DNA of 64,000 nucleotides from Yersinia mollaretii ATCC 43969 (GTDB lineage Bacteria; Pseudomonadota; Gammaproteobacteria; Enterobacterales; Enterobacteriaceae). A program made the position numbers and the translations under genes. The stretch's first letter is position 1. Every line of letters begins with the position of its first letter. The stretch is from the NCBI RefSeq assembly GCF_013282725.1, contig NZ_CP054043.1, positions 2,108,001 through 2,172,000 on the forward strand, written 5' to 3'. Below, piece after piece: positions 20,239 to 29,275 of this stretch. The notes under the pieces are model-generated. The model was not told the origin of the DNA and did no database searches. It saw only the letters and a list, made by a program, of their open reading frames with translations.

Positions 20239-20275
20239 AGCCCCTTCGGCTTCACATTCGAAGGGGCTTTTTTTT
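20239..20275 (+). terminator. Rho-independent terminator of mrcB
   Basis: The 10-bp perfect stem AGCCCCTTCG (20239-20248) and CGAAGGGGCT (20259-20268) with a 10-base loop is followed by eight T. It is a textbook intrinsic terminator and isolates mrcB from fhuC. Confidence 0.93.
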
Positions 20276-20344
20276 GCCTATTGCCCAGTTGAATCGGCTG
20301 GCTTAGCGCTTGCAGTCCGCGGTGGGTTACGCATAAACTACCCG

Positions 20345-20385
20345 CTTTGATAATTATTTCACTTTGAAAACTATTATCGTTTAGA
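20345..20385 (+). promoter_or_regulatory. Candidate Fur-binding region upstream of fhuC
   Basis: GATAAT (20349-20354) and ATTATC (20373-20378) are inverted half sites like those of the Fur consensus GATAATGATAATCATTATC, within an AT-rich stretch just upstream of the iron-uptake operon. The match is imperfect, so this rests partly on context: fhu genes are Fur-repressed in E. coli. Confidence 0.5.
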
Positions 20386-20431
20386 TTTCTCTTCTCGCTT
20401 GATACTTAATCGCGCAAAGCAGGGCACTATC

Positions 20432-21226
20432 TTGGACCAACAGGCAAGCCAATCCAGCATCTTCACACTCCGCGAACTGAGTTTTTCGGTTCCGGGCCGA
20501 ACCTTATTACAGCCCCTATCATTGACCTTTCCCGAAGGGAGAGTCTGCGGGCTGATTGGTCATAACGGCTCTGGAAAATCGACGCTATTAAAAATGCTGG
20601 GTCGCCATCAACCGCCCTCAAGTGGTGAAGCCTTGCTGAATGATGTGCCATTGGCCCTGTGGGAGAGCAAAGCTTTTGCCCGTGAAGTGGCTTATTTGCC
20701 GCAACAGTTACCCGCGGCAGAAGGGATGACGGTGCGCGAATTAGTCGCCATTGGCCGCTATCCGTGGCATGGCGCGTTAGGCCGTTTTCGTCAGGAGGAC
20801 CGCCAACAAGTGGAAGAGGCGATTGCACTGGTGGACTTAAAACCGCTGGCTAATCGGTTAGTCGATAGCTTATCCGGTGGTGAGCGTCAGCGGGCCTGGT
20901 TGGCGATGATGGTGGCACAAAATAGCCGCTGCCTGCTGCTTGATGAACCCACCTCGGCACTGGATATTGCGCATCAGGTCGAGGTGCTGGGGCTGATTCA
21001 GCGTCTCAGCCGTGAACGTGGCCTGACGGTGATTGCGGTACTGCACGATATTAATATGGCGGCCCGCTACTGTGACCATTTAGTGGCTCTGCGTGGCGGG
21101 GAGATGATCGCACAAGGTCCGGCCGATAACCTGATGCAGGGCGCGGTACTGGAACAAATTTACGGTATCCCGATGGGAATATTGCCACATCCGGCCGGTG
21201 GCGCGCCGGTAAGTTTCGTCTATTAA
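20432..21226 (+). CDS. fhuC: Ferric hydroxamate ABC transporter ATPase FhuC
   Basis: FhuC powers uptake of ferric hydroxamates (ferrichrome, coprogen, ferrioxamine type) through FhuB. It has Walker A GHNGSGKST, a Q-loop in LPQQLP, signature LSGGERQR, Walker B CLLLDEPTSALD and the switch His in VLHDIN. The C-terminus PMGILPHPAGGAPVSFVY matches E. coli. I start at the TTG at 20432 (LDQQASQS), which gives 264 residues against 265 in E. coli; an in-frame TTG at 20399 is also possible. Either way the start is not ATG. The stop overlaps the fhuD start by one base. fhuA is absent upstream. Confidence 0.94.
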   Translation: MDQQASQSSIFTLRELSFSVPGRTLLQPLSLTFPEGRVCGLIGHNGSGKSTLLKMLGRHQPPSSGEALLNDVPLALWESKAFAREVAYLPQQLPAAEGMTVRELVAIGRYPWHGALGRFRQEDRQQVEEAIALVDLKPLANRLVDSLSGGERQRAWLAMMVAQNSRCLLLDEPTSALDIAHQVEVLGLIQRLSRERGLTVIAVLHDINMAARYCDHLVALRGGEMIAQGPADNLMQGAVLEQIYGIPMGILPHPAGGAPVSFVY

Positions 21227-22155
21227 TGAAAACCTCTCTCTCTCTGAACCCGCCTCACTTAGCAGCACCGGATCTCACTCGGCGCAGACTACTTGCCGCG
21301 TTAGCCCTATCGCCGCTGCTTTACTCATTGCCCGGATGGGCGGTGAACGCCCCTAAAGCTGACAGCCAGCGGGTGGTTGCACTGGAGTGGCTGCCCACGG
21401 AGCTACTGCTCTCGTTGGGAGTTACGCCCTATGGTGTGGCAGACACCCATAATTACCGGCTATGGGTTGAGGAGCCAGAACTGCCCGCCAGTGTGATTGA
21501 TGTTGGTCAGCGCACGGAACCCAATTTGGAATTGCTCCAGCAAATGGCCCCGTCGCTGATCCTGATGTCGAAAGGCTTTGGCCCCTCACCAGAGATGCTC
21601 GCGCCTATCGCCCCCTCAATGAGTTTTGCCTTCAACGAAGAGGGCAGCTCGCCACTGGTGGTTGGCAAGAACTCATTGCGTGCGCTGGGGCAGCGTTTGG
21701 GATTGGAGGCCGCAGCGGAGCAGCATATCGCCGATTTTACTCACTTTATGCAGGCTGCTCGTCAGCGCTTCACTGATCATGGCAAGGCATCATTACTGAT
21801 GTTTACCCTGTTGGACACCCGCCATGCGCTGGTCATCGGTCAAGGCAGCCTGTTTCAGGATGTTTTGAACGAATTGAATATTAAAAATGCTTGGCAGGGG
21901 GAGACCAATCTCTGGGGCAGCACGGTGGTGGGTATTGAACGTTTAGCGGCGATAAAACCAGGGCAAGCCATCTGCTTTAGTCACGGAAATAGTCATATCT
22001 TACAGAAAGTTGCCCGCACCCCATTGTGGCAGTCGATCTCTTTTGTCCGTCAAAATCAATTACGCATCTTGCCGCCAGTGTGGTTCTACGGCTCAACACT
22101 GTCCGCCATGCGTTTTGTTCGTCTTTTGGCGCTGGCGTGGGGTAAAGCATCATGA
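21226..22155 (+). CDS. fhuD: Ferric hydroxamate periplasmic binding protein FhuD
   Basis: FhuD carries ferric hydroxamates across the periplasm to FhuB. The 309-residue precursor has a twin-arginine-like signal (TRRRLLAALALSPLL, about residues 18-32) ending near GWA. The mature part is of the long-helix-backbone binding-protein fold with VALEWLPTELLLSLGV, GQRTEPNLELL and ETNLWGSTVVGIERLA. The start shares one base with the fhuC stop (TAATG). The stop overlaps the fhuB start. The ligand range cannot be read from sequence. Confidence 0.94.
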   Translation: MKTSLSLNPPHLAAPDLTRRRLLAALALSPLLYSLPGWAVNAPKADSQRVVALEWLPTELLLSLGVTPYGVADTHNYRLWVEEPELPASVIDVGQRTEPNLELLQQMAPSLILMSKGFGPSPEMLAPIAPSMSFAFNEEGSSPLVVGKNSLRALGQRLGLEAAAEQHIADFTHFMQAARQRFTDHGKASLLMFTLLDTRHALVIGQGSLFQDVLNELNIKNAWQGETNLWGSTVVGIERLAAIKPGQAICFSHGNSHILQKVARTPLWQSISFVRQNQLRILPPVWFYGSTLSAMRFVRLLALAWGKAS

Positions 22156-24149
22156 TGGCAAAAAAACAGCCTAAAAGCGGGCTGTTGCCTGCGGGATTGC
22201 TGGGTTTGCTGCTGCTTATTGCGGTGGGTTTGACACTGCATAATCTCAGCCAAATATTGCCAGTATCACTTTGGGGGGAGGCTCTATGGCAGACCAACAG
22301 TGATGACGTACGCCAAATGTTATTCTATTACAGCCAGTTACCTCGTTTGGCCGTGGCGCTGTTGACGGGGGCCGGATTAGGGTTGGTGGGGGTGCTGTTC
22401 CAGCAAGTATTACGCAACCCACTGGCTGAACCGGCCACATTAGGCGTGGCTGCGGGTGCGCAGCTTGGCCTGACTATCGCCACATTGTGGATGCTGCCCG
22501 GTGGCGAACTGACTCGCCAACTGGCCGCCATGATAGGGGGTATCACTGTGGGTGTGTTGGTCTTTGGTGTGGCATGGGGCAAACGCATGTCGCCAGTCAC
22601 CCTGATTCTGGCAGGGTTGGTGCTTGGTCTTTATTGTAGTGCGGTCAGTAACTTACTGGCACTGTTTAATTATGATCAGCTGCAAGGGCTGTTTTTGTGG
22701 AGTAGTGGGGCCTTGAATCAGCAGGATTGGAACACGGTGCAGTTTCTCCTGCCGCGCTTGCTGATCACCTGTGTCTTCGCGGCGTTGCTGATCCGCCCAT
22801 TAACTCTTCTTGGGCTAGATGATGGTGTTGCCCGTAATCTGGGATTAGGGTTATCGCTGGCACGTCTAAGCGCGCTGGGGCTGGCAATTCTATTCAGTGC
22901 AATGTTGGTTAATGCGGTAGGGGTGATTGGTTTTATAGGTCTATTTGCTCCTCTACTGGCAAAAATTCTGGGCGCTCGGCGGTTATCTCAACGCCTGATA
23001 TTGGCACCGCTACTGGGTGCATTGCTGCTGTGGGTGACAGACCAAGGCATTGTCTGGTTAGCGCAAGTCTGGCGGGAGATCCCGACCGGTGCGGCGACGG
23101 CGCTGATTGGTGCACCGCTGCTATTGTGGCTACTGCCCCGCTTGCACAGCGCCACTGCACCCTCAATGGATTTTGGCGACAATGTTCCTGCTGAACGGCA
23201 GCGTTTGGGGTTATGGATCAGTGCGGGTTTATTGATGCTACTGGCGGGATTAACGGTGGCACTGATGTTCGGTCGAGACAGCCAAGGTTGGAATTGGATT
23301 TGCGGTGATGATCTTCAGGCTCTATTGCACTGGCGCTGGCCGCGCGTGTTGGCGGCACTGGCAGCCGGTATGATGCTGGCGGTGGCGGGGACGCTAATTC
23401 AAAAGCTAACGGGCAACCCGATGGCTAGCCCGGAAGTGCTGGGTATCAGCTCTGGTGCCTCTTTCGGCGTGGTGATTATGATGTTCATCGTCCCCGGTAA
23501 TGCGCTGGCATGGCTGCTACCTGCTGGCAGCTTGGGGGCAGCGGCTACCTTACTGCTGATACTGGTGGTGGCCGGGAGGGGCGGGTTCTCACCGAGCAGA
23601 ATGTTATTGGCGGGGATTGCGCTGAGCACCGCCTTTACCACAGTAATCACTATGTTGCTGGCCAGTGGTGACCCGCGAATGCGCGGCTTGCTGGCATGGA
23701 TTTCAGGCTCCACCTATGCCGTTGGTGGTTCACAAGCATTGAGCACTGGCCTAATTGCTTTGGTGCTGATTGCATTAGCACCGCTGTGCCGCCGTTGGCT
23801 GATGATTTTACCTTTGGGCAGTGTGACGGCGAGAGCCTTGGGTATCGCACTGGCACCTAGCCGTTTAGCCATCTTGCTATTGGCTGCGACCATGACAGCG
23901 GCTGCCACATTGACAGTCGGGCCACTCAGTTTTGTCGGGCTGATGGCACCTCATATGGCTCGCATGTTGGGCTTCCGTCGCGCTATTCCGCAACTGTTTA
24001 TTGCCGCTATCTTGGGCGGATTATTGATGGTATTTGCCGACTGGTGTGGCCGGATGCTGCTGTTCCCGAACCAGATCCCTGCTGGATTATTAGCAACCTT
24101 TATTGGCGCACCCTATTTTGTTTACTTATTACGTAAACAGGGGCGATAA
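22152..24149 (+). CDS. fhuB: Ferric hydroxamate ABC transporter permease FhuB
   Basis: FhuB is the double-length inner-membrane permease of the system. The 665-residue protein is a fused tandem of two FecCD-type domains of about ten helices each. The repeats show in NPLAEPATLGVAAGAQLG (near residue 95) and NPMASPEVLGISSGASFG (near 425), each the conserved contact region for the ATPase or binding protein. A second pair is GFIGLFAPLLAKILGAR and SFVGLMAPHMARMLGFR. It overlaps fhuD by four bases. It is the last gene of fhuCDB; the AT-rich patch begins after its stop. Confidence 0.95.
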   Translation: MMAKKQPKSGLLPAGLLGLLLLIAVGLTLHNLSQILPVSLWGEALWQTNSDDVRQMLFYYSQLPRLAVALLTGAGLGLVGVLFQQVLRNPLAEPATLGVAAGAQLGLTIATLWMLPGGELTRQLAAMIGGITVGVLVFGVAWGKRMSPVTLILAGLVLGLYCSAVSNLLALFNYDQLQGLFLWSSGALNQQDWNTVQFLLPRLLITCVFAALLIRPLTLLGLDDGVARNLGLGLSLARLSALGLAILFSAMLVNAVGVIGFIGLFAPLLAKILGARRLSQRLILAPLLGALLLWVTDQGIVWLAQVWREIPTGAATALIGAPLLLWLLPRLHSATAPSMDFGDNVPAERQRLGLWISAGLLMLLAGLTVALMFGRDSQGWNWICGDDLQALLHWRWPRVLAALAAGMMLAVAGTLIQKLTGNPMASPEVLGISSGASFGVVIMMFIVPGNALAWLLPAGSLGAAATLLLILVVAGRGGFSPSRMLLAGIALSTAFTTVITMLLASGDPRMRGLLAWISGSTYAVGGSQALSTGLIALVLIALAPLCRRWLMILPLGSVTARALGIALAPSRLAILLLAATMTAAATLTVGPLSFVGLMAPHMARMLGFRRAIPQLFIAAILGGLLMVFADWCGRMLLFPNQIPAGLLATFIGAPYFVYLLRKQGR

Positions 24150-24541
24150 AGATTGATTCGAACACTCATCAGCTTCAGTTAAGGATAATTGGAGCTGATG
24201 TTAGATATATTTATGGCATATAATAATACGCACTACAGAATAATATCTATGTGGCTAATATCACTAGCTGGTTTGTATATTTTAAGCGTAGAGGGCTACC
24301 TCTCTAACTGTAAAAATAGAATATCTGATTATTTCTCTATGCGATTTAATTTTAGCACTACATAAAGATATTGCGCATCAAGTTTTCTATGATAATGTCA
24401 AACTCCAGATGAAGCCCCGTAGGTTGTTGGTTAATTAATTCCTTGTTGATTGTTTAACTTCATAATAGATCTATTTTAATGTGAGTGGTTGTTATCTGGA
24501 TATTTTACCCAATAGTAACAATTATATTAGAGGGAAATAAT
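24150..24541. other. AT-rich intergenic stretch downstream of fhuB
   Basis: This 392-bp region is clearly more AT-rich than its flanks. It holds a hairpin with 8-bp arms, CATCAGCT (24167-24174) and AGCTGATG (24193-24200), without a T run. No gene or repeat family is recognised. The end of the region must contain the promoter of the small gene at 24542. Confidence 0.5.
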
Positions 24542-24808
24542 ATGACTGAACTAAATTGTGAGGAAAACAAATCATCTTCATATCATATTGATAATAAAGG
24601 AGTGGGTAAAGTTGTACTCATTTATGGCTTATTGATTGTTAGCTTAGGTGCAATACTCAATTCCGATGTGTTATTCGGCTATTTGGATATGTTTAATGAT
24701 GCCGTTAAGCCGGTAATTAATAATATGATAAGCCATTGCCCCGTTGAGGTTAAAATGCCAGCTATTCCGCTGGGACCCAGTTGGAGTAGTAGTGGTAATA
24801 ATCTTTGA
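24542..24808 (+). CDS. Small single-span membrane protein, unrecognised
   Basis: From the ATG at 24542, preceded by GAGGG, this encodes 88 residues. The N-terminal about 22 residues are hydrophilic (NCEENKSSSYHIDN). One hydrophobic helix follows (VVLIYGLLIVSLGAIL, about 24-39). The C-terminal half is mildly amphipathic with one Cys (NNMISHCPVEVK) and ends in a serine-rich tail. No family is recognised and I assign no function. Codon use is AT-rich, unlike fhuB and hemL, which suggests acquisition. A strong inverted repeat lies 110 bp downstream. Confidence 0.5.
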   Translation: MTELNCEENKSSSYHIDNKGVGKVVLIYGLLIVSLGAILNSDVLFGYLDMFNDAVKPVINNMISHCPVEVKMPAIPLGPSWSSSGNNL

Positions 24809-24920
24809 ACGCATAAAACATTAGGATCAATTAATAGTCCTGTTCGTATTGTTCGTGATTCAATTAGGAATATCTTCCTGAAATTATCAATGTTAGTTTT
24901 CGTTAATATTGACTTGATTC

Positions 24921-24952
24921 GTCAACCCCCCCAATGCTTGAGGGGGGTTGAC
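24921..24952. terminator. Strong inverted repeat between the small membrane gene and hemL
   Basis: GTCAACCCCCC (24921-24931) pairs with GGGGGGTTGAC (24942-24952) around a 10-base loop. It lies between two convergent genes and is probably a bidirectional terminator, although no T run follows on either strand. Confidence 0.6.
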
Positions 24953-24970
24953 CTATGCACTGATATTAAC

Positions 24971-25020
24971 GCTGGGCAAAGCTATTACAGCTGAGCAAAA
25001 CTATTACAGCTGAGCAAAAC
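24971..25020. repeat. 19-bp tandem duplication over the hemL 3' end
   Basis: GCTGGGCAAAGCTATTACA (24971-24989) and GCTGAGCAAAACTATTACA (24990-25008) are tandem, followed by a partial third unit with GCTGAGCAAAAC (25009-25020). The hemL stop lies in the second copy, so the copies beyond it are untranslated duplicates of the gene end. Confidence 0.8.
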
Positions 25021-26284
25021 AACGACGTGCAGCATCCACGGTCTTTTGGATATCTTCCTTACTGTGTGCCACTGACATAAAACCAGCTTCAAAGGCAGAA
25101 GGCGCTAGATAAACTCCCTCTTCCAGCATCAGATGGAAGAAGCGCTTGAAGCGCTCAACATCGCAATTCATAACATCCTGATAGCAGGTCACGGTTTGGG
25201 CATCAGTAAAGAAGATGCCAAACATGCCGCCGACATGGTTAACCACCAGCGGAATATTCTCTGCTTTAGCCGCATGTAACAGGCCCGTTGCCAGCGAATC
25301 GGTCAGTTCAGTCAGGGTTTCGTGGATACCCACCTGCGCAACTTCTGTCAGACAGGCAAAACCTGCTGCCATTGCGATGGGGTTACCGGACAGCGTACCG
25401 GCCTGATAAACCGGACCTGTCGGTGCCAGCGCATCCATCACATCGCGACGGCCACCAAAAGCACCGACGGGCATACCGCCACCGATGATTTTACCCAGAC
25501 AGGTCAAGTCAGGGATGACATTGTAATAATCTTGCGCTCCGGCTAATGCCACCCGAAAACCGGTCATAACCTCATCAATGATCAGCAGCGCACCAAATTC
25601 GTCACACAGTGCTCGCAGGCCCGGCAGGAACTCTGGCAATGGTGGAACACAGTTCATGTTGCCAGCGACGGGTTCGACGATGATGCAGGCGACATCTTGT
25701 GGATATTGCTCGAAAGCTTCGCGCACTGTAGTCAGATCGTTATAAGTGCAGGTCAGCGTGTGTTTAGCGAAATCTGCGGGGACACCCGGTGAGTTGGGTT
25801 GACCCAGTGTTAGCGCGCCGGAACCGGCTTTGACCAGCAGACAGTCTGCATGGCCGTGATAACAGCCTTCAAACTTGATGATTTTATCGCGCCCTGTGAA
25901 GCCGCGAGCCAGACGGATAGCACTCATAGTCGCTTCAGTGCCTGAGTTGACCATGCGCACCATATCCATGGTTGGCACTAAATTGGTGACCAACTCGGCC
26001 ATTTTCACTTCTATCGCTGTTGGCGCACCAAAACTTAAGCCGCGCTCGACAGCTTCAATCACCGCCTGACGGATCGCCGGGTGGTTGTGGCCCAACACCA
26101 TTGGCCCCCATGAGCCGACATAATCAATGTAAGCTTTACCATCTACATCAAACAAGTAAGCGCCATCAGCACGTTCAATAAATAGTGGGATACCACCGAC
26201 CCCAGTAAATGCACGCACCGGAGAGTTAACCCCGCCTGGAATTAACTGTTTTGCCTGGGCATACAGACTTTCGGATTGACTCAT
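25004..26284 (-). CDS. hemL: Glutamate-1-semialdehyde 2,1-aminomutase
   Basis: HemL converts glutamate-1-semialdehyde to 5-aminolevulinate, the precursor of haem and siroheme. The 426-residue PLP enzyme has the cofactor lysine Lys265 in [16 protein letters not shown], the IIDEV segment (about 235-239) and [12 protein letters not shown] for phosphate binding. The start at 26284 is preceded by AGGAG; reading from 26407 adds unsupported residues. It is divergent from clcA, as in E. coli. Its product also feeds the siroheme made by CysG. The 3' end carries a small tandem duplication. Confidence 0.97.
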   Translation of the reverse strand: MSQSESLYAQAKQLIPGGVNSPVRAFTGVGGIPLFIERADGAYLFDVDGKAYIDYVGSWGPMVLGHNHPAIRQAVIEAVERGLSFGAPTAIEVKMAELVTNLVPTMDMVRMVNSGTEATMSAIRLARGFTGRDKIIKFEGCYHGHADCLLVKAGSGALTLGQPNSPGVPADFAKHTLTCTYNDLTTVREAFEQYPQDVACIIVEPVAGNMNCVPPLPEFLPGLRALCDEFGALLIIDEVMTGFRVALAGAQDYYNVIPDLTCLGKIIGGGMPVGAFGGRRDVMDALAPTGPVYQAGTLSGNPIAMAAGFACLTEVAQVGIHETLTELTDSLATGLLHAAKAENIPLVVNHVGGMFGIFFTDAQTVTCYQDVMNCDVERFKRFFHLMLEEGVYLAPSAFEAGFMSVAHSKEDIQKTVDAARRCFAQL

Positions 26285-26539
26285 AAACTGGCTCCTGAAT
26301 TGGGGGGCAATACTCATGCCACCTATTCTAAAGAACTGACAGCGGTTATCAAATGATTGGGCACATTTAACGACGAGCTTGCGCAGCGTGCCGCAAATCC
26401 AACTCAATACCCTTCAAACCGCCTTACTGAGCCAGATCATTTCATCAGCGTTTAAGCAGGCGCATCATGGGCGGCTAGACTAAACTTAGGCCACTGTTTA
26501 TTTGTATTACTTATAATTTGACTGAAAAGCATACAAATC

Positions 26540-27976
26540 ATGACTGATTCAACGCAAAATAGATCTGCCGAAAGCGAGACTGAGCTCAAGCGTGGGCGCT
26601 TCATCCGTGCGCTGGTTAACCGTGATAAAACCCCGCTGGTGATTCTTATCATGGCGGCTCTCGTCGGGGTGGTGACAGGGTTACTGGGTGTCGCCTTTGA
26701 CCGTGGTGTCGATTGGATTCAACAACAACGATTGGCGACACTGGCGAAGGTGGCGGATTCTGCCATTTTGGTGTGGCCACTGGCGTTTATTATGTCGGCA
26801 CTATTGGCGATGGTGGGCTATTTTCTGGTGCGTCGTTTTGCGCCCGAGGCAGGTGGCTCGGGGATTCCCGAAATCGAAGGAGCAATGGAGGAGATGCGCC
26901 CGGTGCGCTGGTGGCGGGTCATTCCGGTTAAGTTTATTGGTGGCCTTGGGACATTAGGGGCGGGCATGGTATTAGGCCGTGAAGGGCCGATGGTGCAGAT
27001 GGGGGGCAACAGTGGGCGCATGATTGTCGATATTTTCCGTCTGCGCAGCCCTGAAGCACGGCACTCATTGTTGGCGACCGGTGCGGCAGCGGGGCTTTCT
27101 GCCGCTTTTAATGCGCCGTTGGCGGGAATTTTGTTTGTCATAGAAGAGATGCGTTCGCAGTTCCGCTACAGCTTGGTCTCCATCAAAGCGGTATTTGTTG
27201 GTGTGATTACTTCAACCATCGTTTACCGCTATTTTAATGGCGAACGCGCGATTATTGAGGTGGGTAAACTCAGTGATGTTCCCCTAAATACTTTATGGCT
27301 TTACCTTTTGCTCGGCATTATTTTTGGTGCCGTAGGGGTGATGTTCAACGCCTTGATATTTCGCACGCAGGATCTGTTTATGCGCTTCCACGGCGGTGAT
27401 TGGCGCAAATTGGTGCTGATTGGCGGCTTATTGGGTGGAATGTGCGGCTTACTGGCATTGATTCATGGCGAGGCGGTGGGGGGAGGATTTGCATTAATTC
27501 CTATCGCGCTAGCCGGTAACTTCAGCATCGGCATGTTGATCTTTATCTTTATTGCTCGAGTCGTTACCACTTTGCTCTGTTTTGGCTCAGGTGCTCCGGG
27601 CGGAATATTTGCCCCAATGCTGGCGTTGGGCACCATTCTGGGGACGGCTTTTGGCCTGACTTGCGCACACTTTTTCCCAGAGTACGGTATTGAGGCTGGG
27701 ACATTTGCTATTGCCGGGATGGGGGCGCTGTTTGCCGCTTCGGTCCGTGCACCTCTGACGGGGTTGGTATTAGTGTTGGAAATGACCGATAATTATCAGC
27801 TTATTTTGCCGATGATTGTGACCTGCTTGGGGGCGACATTAATTGCCCAGTTTATGGGGGGTAAGCCCTTGTATTCCGCCATTCTGGCCCGCACTCTAGA
27901 GAGGCAAGAGCAGGCTGCATCTGCGGCAGCACAGCAACAACCGGTGGTTGAAAGTGAGGCTCGAACAGGTAGATAA
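26540..27976 (+). CDS. clcA: H+/Cl- exchange transporter ClcA
   Basis: ClcA exchanges two chloride ions for one proton across the inner membrane and supports extreme acid resistance. The 478-residue protein has the selectivity motifs GSGIP (106-110), GREGP (146-150) with gating Glu148, and GAPGGIFAP. The internal proton glutamate Glu203 and the tyrosine in KPLYSAIL are also present. Numbering agrees with E. coli ClcA. The extra N-terminal hydrophilic residues and the C-terminal glutamine/alanine tail are variable in the family. It is divergent from hemL. Confidence 0.96.
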   Translation: MTDSTQNRSAESETELKRGRFIRALVNRDKTPLVILIMAALVGVVTGLLGVAFDRGVDWIQQQRLATLAKVADSAILVWPLAFIMSALLAMVGYFLVRRFAPEAGGSGIPEIEGAMEEMRPVRWWRVIPVKFIGGLGTLGAGMVLGREGPMVQMGGNSGRMIVDIFRLRSPEARHSLLATGAAAGLSAAFNAPLAGILFVIEEMRSQFRYSLVSIKAVFVGVITSTIVYRYFNGERAIIEVGKLSDVPLNTLWLYLLLGIIFGAVGVMFNALIFRTQDLFMRFHGGDWRKLVLIGGLLGGMCGLLALIHGEAVGGGFALIPIALAGNFSIGMLIFIFIARVVTTLLCFGSGAPGGIFAPMLALGTILGTAFGLTCAHFFPEYGIEAGTFAIAGMGALFAASVRAPLTGLVLVLEMTDNYQLILPMIVTCLGATLIAQFMGGKPLYSAILARTLERQEQAASAAAQQQPVVESEARTGR

Positions 27977-28093
27977 TATGTAACATTAGTCAGCAATACT
28001 TGAATGAATTACTCAGGTATTGGATAATTGATACATAGATCAGGCTGCCATTGTAGTAACCTGCAACTCGAATATCGGTTGGGAGTGATGAGT

Positions 28094-28438
28094 ATGAGCG
28101 ATGAAACAGTACTGCCCCTACAGTTTACCGAGGCCGCAGCAAAAAAAGTTAAACTGCTGATTTCTGATGAGGAAAATCCAAATCTGAAGCTGCGGGTTTA
28201 CATTACTGGTGGCGGATGCAGCGGGTTCCAGTATGGCTTTACTTTTGATGATCAAATCAACGATGGTGATATGACCATTGAAAAACAAGGCGTTGAGCTG
28301 GTCGTTGATCCGATGAGCCTGCAATATTTGGTCGGCGGTGCAGTGGATTACACCGAAGGGTTGGAAGGTTCGCGCTTTATCGTGACTAACCCGAATGCGA
28401 AGAGTACCTGTGGGTGCGGTTCTTCTTTCAGCATCTAA
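28094..28438 (+). CDS. erpA: Iron-sulfur cluster insertion protein ErpA
   Basis: ErpA is an A-type carrier that delivers [4Fe-4S] clusters to apoproteins such as IspG and respiratory enzymes. The 114-residue protein has the three ligand cysteines, Cys42 in GGGCSGFQ and Cys106 and Cys108 in [11 protein letters not shown]. The ATG at 28094 is spaced well from GGGAG at 28081; the nearby ATG at 28088 would be too close. The sequence is almost identical to E. coli ErpA. A strong terminator follows, and a fragment resembling an ERIC end lies just after the stop. Confidence 0.97.
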   Translation: MSDETVLPLQFTEAAAKKVKLLISDEENPNLKLRVYITGGGCSGFQYGFTFDDQINDGDMTIEKQGVELVVDPMSLQYLVGGAVDYTEGLEGSRFIVTNPNAKSTCGCGSSFSI

Positions 28439-28488
28439 CTTACCCTTCGTCCTTGACGTTGGATATCAAGTCCCGCCAAAATTTTGAT

Positions 28489-28527
28489 AAAAAAAACCGC
28501 AACTTGGTGTGAGCTGCGGTTTTTTTA
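28489..28527. terminator. Bidirectional terminator between erpA and the exported-protein gene
   Basis: CCGCA (28497-28501) pairs with TGCGG (28515-28519), extended by A and T runs that pair and that give T-rich tails on both strands. It serves erpA and the convergent gene at 28538. Confidence 0.85.
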
Positions 28528-28537
28528 CATCTGAATC

Positions 28538-28849
28538 TTACCATTCTACCGTAATCAATTGCGCCATCTGGCGAGTGCTGCTGGTGCTGTTTTTACTCAG
28601 TAGCACACCGTCTGGAGCAATAAAGGCATGGCTGATTTTAGGTTCTGTAATCAATCCACCGCCTTTATGACACTGTATTTTGGGGTAATTCACTTTTGTA
28701 TCAGTAGCGGTGTGTGCACTCTGATTCGGTGGTTGTACCTGACAAGATGACACAATCGTCAGGCGTAAATCTAGGGTGCCGCCAAGCCCCTGAGCCAGCG
28801 ACGGACTGGTAAAAAATACCAGCCAAAACATAAGGAAAATAGATTTCAT
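28538..28849 (-). CDS. Small exported protein, possibly related to fimbrial/spore-coat-U subunits
   Basis: This encodes 103 residues with a clear Sec signal peptide (MKSIFLMFWLVFFTSPSLA, cleaved near residue 19). The mature part begins GLGGTLDLRLTIVSSCQV, which resembles the N-terminal strand and first cysteine of spore-coat-U/CsuA-like pilus subunits. Two cysteines (about 36 and 60) could form a disulfide. It is shorter than those families, so it may be a remnant or an unrelated periplasmic protein. No chaperone or usher gene is nearby. I do not assign a function. Confidence 0.55.
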   Translation of the reverse strand: MKSIFLMFWLVFFTSPSLAQGLGGTLDLRLTIVSSCQVQPPNQSAHTATDTKVNYPKIQCHKGGGLITEPKISHAFIAPDGVLLSKNSTSSTRQMAQLITVEW

Positions 28850-28899
28850 AATTTTAACTGTGCTTATACTGTCGGTGTCCCATTCAGTCAGCTAAACGG

Positions 28900-29024
28900 G
28901 GATATCCTTCTTCCTTGATGCCGCAGCGTTGTTAGCTGCTCTCATTCACCCAAATCACTGACGAGTGTCAGCTCATTGGGATTCATTCATTGGCTGCCTA
29001 GCTGCAACACCAATGAATTTGGAT
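28900..29024. repeat. ERIC-type repeat (copy 3)
   Basis: This about 125-bp element has the end GATATCCTTCTTCCTTGATG, the core cccaaatcactgacgagtgt and the opposite end CAACACCAATGAATTTGGAT. It closely resembles the copy at 47487. Confidence 0.75.
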
Positions 29025-29062
29025 AACATCCTTCTTCCTTGACGCTGCAGCGTTGTTAGTCG
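29025..29062. repeat. Truncated ERIC fragment abutting copy 3
   Basis: ATCCTTCTTCCTTGACGCTG and the following GCAGCGTTGTTAG repeat the left end of copy 3 in the same orientation, directly at its right end. The core is missing. Confidence 0.65.
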
Positions 29063-29275
29063 CAAGCAGCCATTATTTTGATTGATATCGGCTAATTATT
29101 TAAAAACTTGAAGATTTAAATCACACTAATGCAGATGTTTTATCTTGATTGGTGGGATCATAAAGAGAGCTAATAGACTCGATGAGAGCCGAAAAGTTCG
29201 GCAATAAGACTAAAAACGCAGCGTATTGTACAATAAACGCTCTCCATTTGACAGTGAATCTGCTGGGAGTCGCTA

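Larger units (their letters stand above)
28850..29275. other. Intergenic region with two ERIC copies
   Basis: This 426-bp gap between two minus-strand genes is about 40 percent ERIC sequence (28900-29062). The remainder shows no convincing gene. It should contain the promoter for the exported protein and the end of the yadS transcript. Confidence 0.5.

Noticed and set aside
28439..28470. ERIC-like end after erpA
   Set aside because: Only TACCCTTCGTCCTTGACG matches; no core or second end is present, so I do not list it as an element.
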